A stretch of DNA of 7,040 nucleotides from JANRIZ01 sp033764445 (lineage in GTDB: Bacteria > Verrucomicrobiota > Verrucomicrobiia > JAWXBN01), in the NCBI GenBank assembly GCA_033764445.1, contig JANRIZ010000120.1:1-7040 (forward strand). The letters run 5' to 3'. A program made the translations under genes and the position numbers. Positions 1 through 6,707 of the stretch are shown here, one piece after another (position 1 is the first letter of the stretch; each line of letters starts with the position of its first letter). The notes below the pieces were generated by a model. That model searched no databases and was not told the origin of the DNA. It saw only the letters and a list, made by a program, of their open reading frames with translations.

Positions 1-10
1 ACCCCTGCCC

Positions 11-679
11 CTAACGCAACTTGAACCGGATCGGCACCTTCAATGTGCAGGGCACCGGCACTCCCATCACCTCGGCGGGACGGAACCGGTACTCCCGTAC
101 GGCCTTCAAGGCGGCGGCGTCCAACACGGCATGACCCGAACTGCTCTCCACCGAAATGGAATCCACCCGACCCTGGGCACTGACCCCCACCAACAGCATC
201 ACGACTCCCTCCCATCGATTGGCCCGCGCCTCCTCAGGATAACGGGGCGCGGGATTTCGCAGATAATCGGCTCCTGTCGCCATCCTCGCTCCACCGGAGG
301 ATTGCAATGTCGTCCTGTCCCTGCCCGGTACGGGTGAACTCCCCTCCCCTGTTTCCGACTGACGGGATTGTTTTTCCGTGTGAACGGGCGGTTTCTCAAT
401 CACAGGTTCTGGCTTGGGTTCGGTGACTTTCGCCACCACCACATCATCGGGCCTGGGGGTCACTACGGGCGAAGCCTCTGGTTCAGGCTCAGGCTCGGGT
501 GTCATCTCCTTCTTTTCTTGCGGCTGCACGGAGGCAGCCACCAGATCAACTTCCACACTGTTCTCTCCCTGCTGCATGCCGTACTGCGCCTTTTGCGTGA
601 GAAACAAAGCTCCGCCTGCGAATACGGCACCGTGCAGTCCCGCTGAAAGGAAATAACTCAAAAGGCGCGGCTTCATCAT
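11..679 (-). CDS. tonB: TonB-family energy transducer
   Basis: This 222-residue protein links the inner-membrane ExbB-ExbD proton motor to an outer-membrane receptor. It has the full TonB layout. There is a short cytoplasmic N-terminus and one membrane segment at about residues 8-28 with the family's S-x3-H motif (S12, H16). A periplasmic Pro/Glu/Lys-rich linker follows at about 55-120, including a PEPEPEPE run at 61-68 and PKPEP at 88-92. A TonB_C domain fills about 138-222 (NPAPRYPEEARANRWEG, then V-x-A-x-G-x-V, S-S-G and Y-x-F-x-P). E. coli TonB has 239 residues, so the length is normal. The start ATG overlaps the exbD stop as ATGA, and a second ATG follows immediately. No Shine-Dalgarno motif is visible, so translational coupling to exbD is likely. 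It is the last gene of the receptor-exbB-exbD-tonB run. It probably serves the adjacent receptor, but TonB proteins can be shared. Confidence 0.93.
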   Translation of the reverse strand: MMKPRLLSYFLSAGLHGAVFAGGALFLTQKAQYGMQQGENSVEVDLVAASVQPQEKKEMTPEPEPEPEASPVVTPRPDDVVVAKVTEPKPEPVIEKPPVHTEKQSRQSETGEGSSPVPGRDRTTLQSSGGARMATGADYLRNPAPRYPEEARANRWEGVVMLLVGVSAQGRVDSISVESSSGHAVLDAAALKAVREYRFRPAEVMGVPVPCTLKVPIRFKLR

Positions 680-1083
680 TTTTTCGTGGTTTCGATGGCC
701 ACCCGGGTCAGTCCCGCCTTCCGGGTCGCATCCAGAAGGGCCACCACCCTTTCAAAGGGGGCCCGCCCATCACCGTTGATCAAAACCTTTGTCTCCGGGG
801 CAATCTGCCTCAGTCGCCGGAGTTTTTCAGACAGTTGCTCCAGTCCCACCGGCTCCTTGTTAAAAAAATACATTCCCTCCCCGGTCACCGAAAGGGTCAC
901 CTGGTCCTGACGCTCCAGCGGGGCCGAGGTGGCGGCCACGGGCAGTTTGACCTCCACCCCCTGGTTTTTGACCATCGACAGCGAGACCATCACAAATGTG
1001 GCCAGGAGAAAAAAAATGATGTCGATGAGGGGCACGATCTCGATCCGGGCACGCCGGTTGGCCCGGGGGCTTGGAATGATCAT
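676..1083 (-). CDS. exbD: ExbD/TolR-family proton-channel subunit
   Basis: This 135-residue inner-membrane protein is the ExbD/TolR partner of ExbB. It uses the proton motive force to drive TonB. A basic N-terminus (residues 7-13) precedes a single membrane helix at about 16-36. D21, in the stretch EIVPLIDIIFFLL, matches the conserved protonatable aspartate of the family (D25 in E. coli ExbD). The rest is the periplasmic domain, with V-L-I-N-G-D near 100-105 and a C-terminal helix/strand region typical of ExbD. It overlaps exbB upstream by ATGA, with a weak GAGG at 1092-1095 ahead of its start, and overlaps tonB downstream the same way. That argues for one transcript and near-equal translation. 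Its place between exbB and tonB beside a receptor supports ExbD rather than TolR. Confidence 0.94.
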   Translation of the reverse strand: MIIPSPRANRRARIEIVPLIDIIFFLLATFVMVSLSMVKNQGVEVKLPVAATSAPLERQDQVTLSVTGEGMYFFNKEPVGLEQLSEKLRRLRQIAPETKVLINGDGRAPFERVVALLDATRKAGLTRVAIETTKK

Positions 1084-1700
1084 ACGGGCTGCCTCAGGGA
1101 GCCGGGCGTTTTCTGAAGGATCAGCTCCAGGTGGGTGGCGGCATCCTGGATTTCATGCCGGGCCTCCTCCAGCCGGGTGTTGAGGTAGTTGAAGGGAAGG
1201 AGGGCGGTGATGGCAATGCCCAGCCCGAAGGCGGTGGCAATCAGGGCCTCGGCAATTCCCCCGGTGATGGCGGCGGGGGCGCCCAGTTCCTCGCCTCCCA
1301 GCAGACCGAAGGAATGGATCATGCCGGTGACCGTCCCCAGAAGGCCCAGGAGCGGGGCGAGGGTGATGATGGTGTCCAGGACGGCCAGTCCGCGGTTGAA
1401 CCGTTGCAATTCCCCGCTGGCGGCCTTCAGCAGCGCGTGTGAAAGGGAACGATCCCGGTGTTCGAGTGCGTACACGAGTGTCCGCGCCACAAAATCCGTG
1501 CTGCCGTCGGAGGCCCGAATCGCCCCCTCAATGTCCCCGGCCTCCACCTTGGAAAGCAGATTTTCCACGACCTCGGGCTGACGCCGCCGCGTTTCGCCGA
1601 GGATGAAGATGAGCCGGTCAATGACCGTTGCCAGGGCGATCACGGAGGTCACAAGCAGCGGCCACATGATCGGGCCGCCTTGGATGAAGATTTGAATCAT
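1080..1700 (-). CDS. exbB: ExbB/MotA/TolQ-family proton-channel protein
   Basis: This 206-residue polytopic inner-membrane protein is the ExbB/TolQ-type core of the TonB motor. Membrane segments are visible at about residues 10-34, 108-133 and 148-172. The family signature lies in the second (LAPLLGLLGTVTGMIHSF, 114-131), and the third begins GGIAEALIATAFGLGIAI. A cytoplasmic, charged domain separates the first two helices, as in ExbB. The protein is shorter than E. coli ExbB (244 residues) because it lacks an N-terminal extension, which is common in other phyla. The start is supported by AAGGAG nine bases upstream (1710-1715). It follows the receptor gene after a 57-base gap with no clear terminator and overlaps exbD by four bases. 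The neighbouring tonB and receptor favour the ExbB role over TolQ or MotA. Confidence 0.94.
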   Translation of the reverse strand: MIQIFIQGGPIMWPLLVTSVIALATVIDRLIFILGETRRRQPEVVENLLSKVEAGDIEGAIRASDGSTDFVARTLVYALEHRDRSLSHALLKAASGELQRFNRGLAVLDTIITLAPLLGLLGTVTGMIHSFGLLGGEELGAPAAITGGIAEALIATAFGLGIAITALLPFNYLNTRLEEARHEIQDAATHLELILQKTPGSLRQPV

Positions 1701-1709
1701 ACGCGGAAA

Positions 1710-1715
1710 CTCCTT
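1710..1715 (-). promoter_or_regulatory. Shine-Dalgarno site of exbB
   Basis: Read on the minus strand, AAGGAG lies nine bases before the exbB ATG. It is the only strong Shine-Dalgarno motif in the receptor-exbB-exbD-tonB run. It fixes the exbB start and suggests independent translation initiation after the receptor gene. Confidence 0.7.
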
Positions 1716-1757
1716 GCAGAAATCCGGGCTTTTGTCACGTCCGCCGGAAAACAGGGG

Positions 1758-3977
1758 TTAAAATGCAACCTTCACCCCCCCGTAAAAATTCCGACGCAGG
1801 GCAGGCTCGATTCCATCGGACCGGACCCGCGAGTAGTAGTCCTCGTCAAAAATGTTGTTGATCCCAAACAGCAGGCTCAGGGGATCGCACACTCTTGCCT
1901 CGGAACTCAGATCAAAAACGGTGAAACCCGGAATGGCATTCAAACCGTTGGCCGCGGCATTGGAATCCTGCCAGAACTGCCGGTCAACCACCTGACCCAG
2001 AAACGCGACCTTGACGAGGTCCTTGTAACGATAGATGGGTCCATACTTGACGAGGTACGCAGGCGCATAGTCCGGTGTGCGTCCCTGAAGCGGACCGCTG
2101 TCAAATGCCGCATCCAACAGGGTCACGTTTCCCGACAGGATGAGGTGGCCGTACCTTTCAGTGAAGGTCTCACGCCTCCCCTCCAAGGTCTTCGGGTCTG
2201 CGGAAGGGCTTGCAGGTGGGGCAAACGCATCGATCCATTCGCTGAAATCAAGCTCCACAGCCGCCTCAAATCCGCGATAATACGCATCGCCGCTGTTGCG
2301 GAACTGGGTGATCCCGGGGGCCACCGTAAAGTTCCCGAACTGATCCTCGTAGTCGGTCAGAAAAACACTGGCATCATAGGTCACAAACCGTGCGGGCGTC
2401 CCCCGCATTCCCAGTTCGTAGGACCAGGTCCGCCCTTCCTTGAGGTCGGTGGCCGCCAACGCGTTGCCCGTGGGGGCGAGATTGTCGTACCCGGGGGGTT
2501 TGTAGCCCTGGGAAAAATTGAAGTACGCCTGGTTCTGATCCGGCAGCTCGTACTGGATCCCAAAGCCGAAGAGGGAAACTGTGTCCGTTTGATCCAGACT
2601 GACCAGCGGGGCGGTGGTTTTGTCGGCATTGAATGTTTCCCGCACGTCGTTGTGAATGATCTCCTGACGGAAGGCGGGCACCAGGGAGAGGTCTCCAAAT
2701 TTGAACCGGTTTTCGGCAAAGAGTGATCCGTACACCGTGGACCGGTCAAAAAGGAAACGGGTGTTGCCTGCAAACCCGCCGATGGTGCCCGTGGGTGTCC
2801 GTTTTTGCATGCGGGGGCTGTCGCTGTACCAGGTTTCAAATCCTCCCGTGAAGGTGTGCACGTTTTCCCAGGCGGACCAATCATGCTTCACGCGGGTTTC
2901 CAGGCCCCAGTTGTAGAATTCCTGGAGATCAACGGCACTGTTGAGATTTGAGACACGCGCCGCCGTGAACCGCTCCCGGGTGCTGTAACGGGAGCTGTAC
3001 CCACCCCAGGTTTTGGCCGTCAACAGGGTCTCGGCGGAAAAACGATGTTCAAAATGCAGGGACGCCACATAACGGTTCCACCGGAGTTCGTCGTGGGGTG
3101 TGAGGGTTTGAAACCGGTTGGACTGGAACTGGGCGAGGGTCAGTCTTCCCGCCTCCTCAACGGCGGCGTCAAAGGCATCCATGCCAAAGGTCAGTTTGCT
3201 GGATTCACCGGGCCGCCAGATGACTTTGGCGTTTCCCCCGTTGATGCCGTATCCGGAGTGGATGCGGTCGTTGTCGGACTGGTCATGCACATAGGAAACA
3301 GCGTACCCCACCTCGCCCGAGGTGCCCGACACCTTCGTAAAGGTGTTGTAGAGGCCATAGGAACCCATCACATGCTCGGACTCGACCGACCAGGCCCGGT
3401 GGGCCGCGGGGTCTTTGGTCACATAATTGATGACCGGACCCGGCTGGGGGCCGTAAAGCAGGGCCGAACCGCCCCGGATAAACTCGATCTTTTCCACCAA
3501 CTGCAGCGGCGTACTGTAGTAGGCGGTGGGATAACCAAACAGACTGTTCTGAATGGGAATGCCGTCCTGAAGCAGCAGCACGTCCTGTCCCTCATGCGGG
3601 TCGCCGATCCCCCGGTAGGTGATATTGACAATGCCACGGTTGGGTGACTCGGAGATGAAAACGCCGGGGGTTTGCGAGAAGGCGGCACGGTAGTTGTTGG
3701 CCGGAATCAACGGCAGACGGGTCAAATCGGTCACCGTGGTTTTTTTGCCGGCATAAATTTCGGCGCCCTGGATGTCGGGCATTGTCCCGGCGGCAAACGC
3801 CTCGTTCCCCTCCCCATAAACCACCACCTCCCCAAGTGTGGCCGGAGTCGTTTCCTCGGAGAGAACCGGTTTTTTGAGCCTCTCAGACGCAGGATTTTCG
3901 GATTGTGTTTGGGATTGGGCGATCAATGGCAGAAGGCCCAGGGCGAGGATGATCATGTGTTTTTGTGCGATTTTCAT
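1758..3977 (-). CDS. TonB-dependent outer-membrane receptor, FecA-like plug
   Basis: This 739-residue protein is an outer-membrane beta-barrel that imports a scarce ligand using TonB energy. A signal peptide spans about residues 1-22 (MKIAQK, hydrophobic core, then AQSQ). A likely TonB box is EVVVYGE (50-56). The plug domain runs over about 78-190, with TPGVFISESPNRG, ITYRGIG, LLLQDGIPIQ and IEFIRGGSALLYGPQPGPVINYVTK. The remainder is the barrel, with late motifs such as NFSQGYKPPGYDN, SYELGMRG and NIFDEDYYSR. It ends in the strand FYGGVKVAF with the expected terminal phenylalanine. The plug resembles ferric-dicitrate and related siderophore receptors (S-E-S-P-N-R-G, Y-G-P-Q). There is no N-terminal signalling domain, so it should not regulate a sigma/anti-sigma pair. 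No Shine-Dalgarno motif precedes the ATG. It heads the exbB-exbD-tonB operon and diverges from the PhnD-like gene across two palindromic operators. The ligand cannot be read from the sequence. Confidence 0.93.
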   Translation of the reverse strand: MKIAQKHMIILALGLLPLIAQSQTQSENPASERLKKPVLSEETTPATLGEVVVYGEGNEAFAAGTMPDIQGAEIYAGKKTTVTDLTRLPLIPANNYRAAFSQTPGVFISESPNRGIVNITYRGIGDPHEGQDVLLLQDGIPIQNSLFGYPTAYYSTPLQLVEKIEFIRGGSALLYGPQPGPVINYVTKDPAAHRAWSVESEHVMGSYGLYNTFTKVSGTSGEVGYAVSYVHDQSDNDRIHSGYGINGGNAKVIWRPGESSKLTFGMDAFDAAVEEAGRLTLAQFQSNRFQTLTPHDELRWNRYVASLHFEHRFSAETLLTAKTWGGYSSRYSTRERFTAARVSNLNSAVDLQEFYNWGLETRVKHDWSAWENVHTFTGGFETWYSDSPRMQKRTPTGTIGGFAGNTRFLFDRSTVYGSLFAENRFKFGDLSLVPAFRQEIIHNDVRETFNADKTTAPLVSLDQTDTVSLFGFGIQYELPDQNQAYFNFSQGYKPPGYDNLAPTGNALAATDLKEGRTWSYELGMRGTPARFVTYDASVFLTDYEDQFGNFTVAPGITQFRNSGDAYYRGFEAAVELDFSEWIDAFAPPASPSADPKTLEGRRETFTERYGHLILSGNVTLLDAAFDSGPLQGRTPDYAPAYLVKYGPIYRYKDLVKVAFLGQVVDRQFWQDSNAAANGLNAIPGFTVFDLSSEARVCDPLSLLFGINNIFDEDYYSRVRSDGIEPALRRNFYGGVKVAF

Positions 3978-3997
3978 GGGGGTTTTATTTTTGAGTT

Positions 3998-4012
3998 TGA
4001 GACCCAGTCTCG
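3998..4012. promoter_or_regulatory. Palindromic operator 1, Fur-like, receptor side
   Basis: TGAGACCCAGTCTCG is an imperfect 15-bp palindrome with perfect GAGAC/GTCTC arms around CCA. It lies 20 bases upstream of the receptor start codon. That would place it downstream of, or overlapping, the receptor's transcription start, a repressor-like position. It shares the TGAGAC...TCTC design with a second site 65 bp away. The pattern fits a 7-1-7 Fur-class box of the type TGAGAATNATTCTCA, with changes near the centre. Assignment to Fur rather than another dimeric metalloregulator is an inference. Confidence 0.6.
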
Positions 4013-4023
4013 TTTATGGTCGT

Positions 4024-4054
4024 GTTAAAAACCAAAAAAAACACACACTGTCAA
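4024..4054 (-). promoter_or_regulatory. Candidate sigma-70 promoter of the receptor operon
   Basis: Read on the minus strand, a perfect -35 hexamer TTGACA occupies 4049-4054. After a GT- and T-rich spacer of 18 or 19 bases comes TTTTAA (4025-4030) or TTTAAC (4024-4029) as a weak -10. Transcription would start near 4018, just before operator 1, and run into the receptor gene. The -35 is good; the -10 match and the long spacer make the call tentative. Confidence 0.35.
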
Positions 4055-4062
4055 ACTGAAAG

Positions 4063-4077
4063 TGAGACTTAATCTCA
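4063..4077. promoter_or_regulatory. Palindromic operator 2, Fur-like, importer side
   Basis: TGAGACTTAATCTCA is a 15-bp palindrome that is symmetrical except for one base pair (positions 6 and 10). Flanking bases extend its likeness to the common Fur box variant AATGAGAATNATTCTCATT. It lies 81 bases before the PhnD-like start codon and just upstream of the receptor's candidate -35. One bound dimer could therefore affect both divergent promoters. I see no strong plus-strand promoter here; CTGAAA (4056-4061) with TATCTT (4081-4086) is a weak possibility, and it would straddle this site. Confidence 0.62.
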
Positions 4078-4158
4078 TTTTATCTTGCTTTCGCACTAAA
4101 AAATGCTTTTGTTTTTTCAATCTCAACCCAACCTTCAACATTCACGATTCATTCCCAT

Positions 4159-5064
4159 ATGAAAAAATCCCTTCCCTGCCTGCTCATGGCAGTCTGTCTT
4201 CTGCACTCGGCCTGCACCCCGAAAAAATCCGCCGCGACGGAGGCCAAACCCGAAACCGGCTCCAAGATCATCGTCGCCCTCAAGCCGGACAAGGACCCCC
4301 AGAAAATGCTCGAGGAACGCACCAATCTGGCCTCGTTTCTTTCAGCCAAAATGGGCAGACCTGTTGAGGTCATCGTCCCCCTCTCCTCGGCGGTCATTCA
4401 GGAGGGGTTTGCCAACGGGACGATCGATCTGGGGTATCTCAGCTCCACGGACATGGTCACCGCCCGAAAAAACGGGGCGGCGGATCTGCTGCTGGCCGGG
4501 GAAATCGATGGCAAAACCACCTACGAAAGTTACTGGCTCTGCCTCAAGGAAAAACCCTACTCTTCGGTCAGGGACCTCAAGGGAAAAAAGGTGGCTTTTG
4601 CCAGCCGCACCAGCACCTCGGGCTGCATCATTCCCCTGAATGACCTGTATGAGCAGGGTCTCCTCGGGACGGAGGTCAGTCCGGAATCCTTTTTCGGCAC
4701 CGGCAACGTCTGGTACGGCTCGGGCTACACCACGGCCACCGACCGGGTCTTCTCGGGCGATGCCGAGGCGGCGGCTGTCAGTGACTACGTTTTCAACAAG
4801 GACAAACATCTGACCGCCGAACAACGCGACAAACTCAAGGTGCTCGATACCCAGGGGCCCGTTCCCACCCACACGCTGGCGGTCCGCAAAACGCTCTCCC
4901 CTGCGGAACGCGACCGTTTGAAGGCGGCCCTCCTGTCCCTCAACGAGGAACCTCACACGGCCCTGCGCGACAAGGTCTTCACCTCAAAAATTGTCGAGGT
5001 GGATGCCGACGGTCACCTGGCCCCCATCCAAAAGGCGATGGAAGTCCATTCACGCCTCAAGTAA
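4159..5064 (+). CDS. PhnD-family ABC substrate-binding lipoprotein
   Basis: This 301-residue protein belongs to the phosphate/phosphite/phosphonate-binding (PhnD) family and should capture a ligand in the periplasm for the ABC importer downstream. The N-terminus is a lipoprotein-type signal, MKKSLPCLLMAVCLLHSAC, with the modified cysteine at C19. The lipobox is unusual, with His rather than Leu at -3. Family motifs include the strand at 36-42 (KIIVALK), I-D-L-G-Y-L-S-S (89-96), the Y-x-S-like TTYESYW (120-126), DLKGKKVAFASRTSTSG (139-155, with the oxyanion-binding STSG loop) and SGDAEAAAVSDYVF (199-212). The D-Y-x-x-V-I tyrosine and the Gly-Ser-His histidine expected from E. coli PhnD appear replaced (S76 and Y190 by eye alignment), so the ligand may differ. 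No Shine-Dalgarno motif precedes the ATG at 4159; the signal peptide supports this start. It is the first gene of the importer operon. Confidence 0.88.
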   Translation: MKKSLPCLLMAVCLLHSACTPKKSAATEAKPETGSKIIVALKPDKDPQKMLEERTNLASFLSAKMGRPVEVIVPLSSAVIQEGFANGTIDLGYLSSTDMVTARKNGAADLLLAGEIDGKTTYESYWLCLKEKPYSSVRDLKGKKVAFASRTSTSGCIIPLNDLYEQGLLGTEVSPESFFGTGNVWYGSGYTTATDRVFSGDAEAAAVSDYVFNKDKHLTAEQRDKLKVLDTQGPVPTHTLAVRKTLSPAERDRLKAALLSLNEEPHTALRDKVFTSKIVEVDADGHLAPIQKAMEVHSRLK

Positions 5065-5079
5065 CCAACCCGCTCCGCC

Positions 5080-5805
5080 ATGTCCGGCCCCCTCCCCCAC
5101 CCCCAAGGGTCCTCCCCCTCGATCCGTCTGGAAAATCTCGGGCTGCACCGGGGCGGACGGTGGCTGTTCCGGAATCTGGATGTCTCGATTCCTCCAGGCC
5201 GGTTCGTGGCCATCACCGGACGCTCCGGGGTGGGCAAAAGCAGCCTGCTCCAGTGCGTGGCGGGCTTGCTCCCCCCCACGGAGGGCCGCACTTTCACCCA
5301 CATCGACGACCATCATTCAAACCACAAAAAAAGCTGTGCGGTGGGGGTCATTTTCCAAAACCACCTGCTGATCAACAACAGTTCCATCCTTGAAAATGTG
5401 CTGTGCGGACGGATCGGCTGCCATTCCTCGCTCCAGACACTGTTTGGTTTTTCACGGACCGAAAGGCAGGAGGCCTTCCGTGTCCTCAACGAGGTGGGAC
5501 TCGCCCCCCAGACCCACCGCTGGGTCGCCGAGGTCTCCGGCGGTGAGGCCCAGCGCACGGCCGTCGCACGCACACTGTTTCAGGACCCGGAAATCATCCT
5601 CGCCGACGAGCCCGTTTCCAACCTGGATCCCGGCAATGCCTGTCACATCCTGGGTCTGCTCCACACGCTGACCAAATCCCGCGGCAAAACGGTCCTCTGC
5701 GTCCTGCACGACCCCGCCCTGGTGGCGCAATTTGCGGACGGCATATTGGAATTTGACGGGTCTCCCCGGGGCTTCCATTACCAGGAGTCCCATGGAAAAG
5801 ACTGA
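5080..5805 (+). CDS. PhnC-like ABC transporter ATPase
   Basis: This 241-residue cytoplasmic protein hydrolyses ATP to power the importer made with the adjacent binding protein and permease. All nucleotide-binding motifs are intact: Walker A GRSGVGKS (47-54), Q-loop F92-Q93, signature VSGGE (152-156), Walker B IILADEP (172-178), D-loop SNLDP (180-184) and the H-loop histidine H210 in VLHD. The stretch ILENVLCGRIG...LFGFSRTERQEAFRVLNEVGL (103-141) is characteristic of PhnC rather than of generic importer ATPases. The segment between Walker A and the Q-loop is short. It carries a His/Asp cluster (H74, D76, D77, H78, H79, H82, then C86) that I do not associate with PhnC. The gene starts 15 bases after the binding-protein stop, without a visible Shine-Dalgarno motif, and overlaps the permease by 14 bases. 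The family call is firm; the transported substrate is not. Confidence 0.9.
   Translation: MSGPLPHPQGSSPSIRLENLGLHRGGRWLFRNLDVSIPPGRFVAITGRSGVGKSSLLQCVAGLLPPTEGRTFTHIDDHHSNHKKSCAVGVIFQNHLLINNSSILENVLCGRIGCHSSLQTLFGFSRTERQEAFRVLNEVGLAPQTHRWVAEVSGGEAQRTAVARTLFQDPEIILADEPVSNLDPGNACHILGLLHTLTKSRGKTVLCVLHDPALVAQFADGILEFDGSPRGFHYQESHGKD
5783..5787 (+). promoter_or_regulatory. Shine-Dalgarno site that sets the permease start
   Basis: AGGAG sits inside the end of the ATPase gene, four bases before the ATG at 5792. The spacing is short but usable. It supports starting the permease at 5792 and not at the upstream in-frame ATG at 5732, which would make a 74-base overlap and add an unlikely hydrophilic leader. 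Confidence 0.5.
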
Positions 5806-6643
5806 TCATCCGCCGGAACCCCGCATCCCGCCCATGCAGTGGTACGACCGGCTCAACGCCCTGAATGTCTCGTTTCTGGTCTTCATTCTGGCCGTGGTCT
5901 TTTCCGCCAAATCCCTCCGGGTGGCGGATCCCGCCCGTCAGATCAATTACCTTGAAAATCTGCTCCGTTTTACCGGCCGCTTTTTCCCCCCGGACTGGTC
6001 GGTGACCCCGCAAGTCCTCCTTTCACTGGTTGAAACCGTGCAAATTGCGGTCATGGCCTCGGCCTTTTCAATCCTCATCTCCATCCCCCTGGGCGTGGCG
6101 GGAGCCCAGAATCTTTCCCCCCGCTTCCTTGTCTTCCTCACCCGCAACCTGCTGAATCTGATCCGCACCATCCCGGGTCTGGTCTGGGCCCTGCTGGCGG
6201 TGGCCGTGGTCGGTGCCAACAGCCTGGCCGGGGTCATCGGTCTGACCTTTTACAGCATCGGCTATCTGGGAAAGTTTTTCAGTGACTCCTTTGAAGGGGT
6301 CGATATTTCCGTCGCCCGGGGTTTGAGAGCCATTGGCGCCTCCCGGTTCCAGGCCTTCCAGTACGGGGTCTGGCCCAACGCCAAGCCGATCGTCTGGAGT
6401 TACGGTCTGTGGATGCTCGAATACAACATCCGTTCAGCCTCGATCATCGGTTATGTGGGTGCGGGGGGGGTCGGGGTTCTCCTGCACACCTACCAGGAAT
6501 TTTCAAACTGGGACAAGTTTGCCACGGTTCTCATCTACATTCTGCTGATCGTCACCGTACTCGACTTCATCGGGGAAAAGGTCCGCCGCCAAATCACGGT
6601 CCACACCCAGTCTGCAACACAGAAAGTGGCTGTGACTGAATAG
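5792..6643 (+). CDS. PhnE-like ABC transporter permease
   Basis: This inner-membrane permease of 283 residues, from the ATG at 5792, forms the channel of the PhnDCE-type importer. Hydrophobic segments lie at about residues 24-42, 78-105, 113-143, 145-160 and 245-262, with further hydrophobic sequence around 200-230. The family signature is strong: NLIRTIPGLVWALLAVAVVG (122-141), GVIGLTFYSIGYLGKFFSDSFEGVD (147-171), then the EAA-type coupling loop with E168, G177 and P195 (RGLRAIGASRFQAFQYGVWP). E-Y-N-I-R-S-A-S-I-I-G-Y-V-G-A-G-G-V-G (210-228) closes it. It overlaps the ATPase gene by 14 bases in another frame, so the two are probably translated together. It is the last gene seen in the operon. 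A single permease gene implies a homodimer. The family call is secure; the substrate is unknown. Confidence 0.92.
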   Translation: MEKTDHPPEPRIPPMQWYDRLNALNVSFLVFILAVVFSAKSLRVADPARQINYLENLLRFTGRFFPPDWSVTPQVLLSLVETVQIAVMASAFSILISIPLGVAGAQNLSPRFLVFLTRNLLNLIRTIPGLVWALLAVAVVGANSLAGVIGLTFYSIGYLGKFFSDSFEGVDISVARGLRAIGASRFQAFQYGVWPNAKPIVWSYGLWMLEYNIRSASIIGYVGAGGVGVLLHTYQEFSNWDKFATVLIYILLIVTVLDFIGEKVRRQITVHTQSATQKVAVTE

Positions 6644-6707
6644 TTCCTCCGCAGATCACACTCTTTGCCCTTTTTCTGCCACCCATTCAAAGCACATGTC
6701 AACGCCG

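Noticed and set aside
1701..1757. Terminator or separate promoter between the receptor and exbB
   Set aside because: Only a 5-bp TCCGG/CCGGA pairing with a long loop and no T tract is visible, and no convincing promoter hexamers. One transcript is the simpler reading.
1458..2726. Long open frame of 422 codons on the plus strand
   Set aside because: It lies antisense to exbB and the receptor, both with clear family motifs. The translation has no recognisable domain, and GC-rich coding DNA often leaves such antisense frames open.
3045..3647. Open frame of 200 codons on the plus strand within the receptor region
   Set aside because: It is antisense to the well-supported receptor plug and barrel coding sequence, with no motifs of its own.
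4342..4956. Open frame of 204 codons on the minus strand across the PhnD-like gene
   Set aside because: The plus-strand frame has a lipoprotein signal and the PhnD motifs; the antisense frame shows low-complexity, domain-free sequence.
5732..5791. Upstream in-frame start for the permease at 5732
   Set aside because: It would add 20 residues with no family resemblance and overlap the ATPase gene by 74 bases. The ATG at 5792 has AGGAG just upstream.
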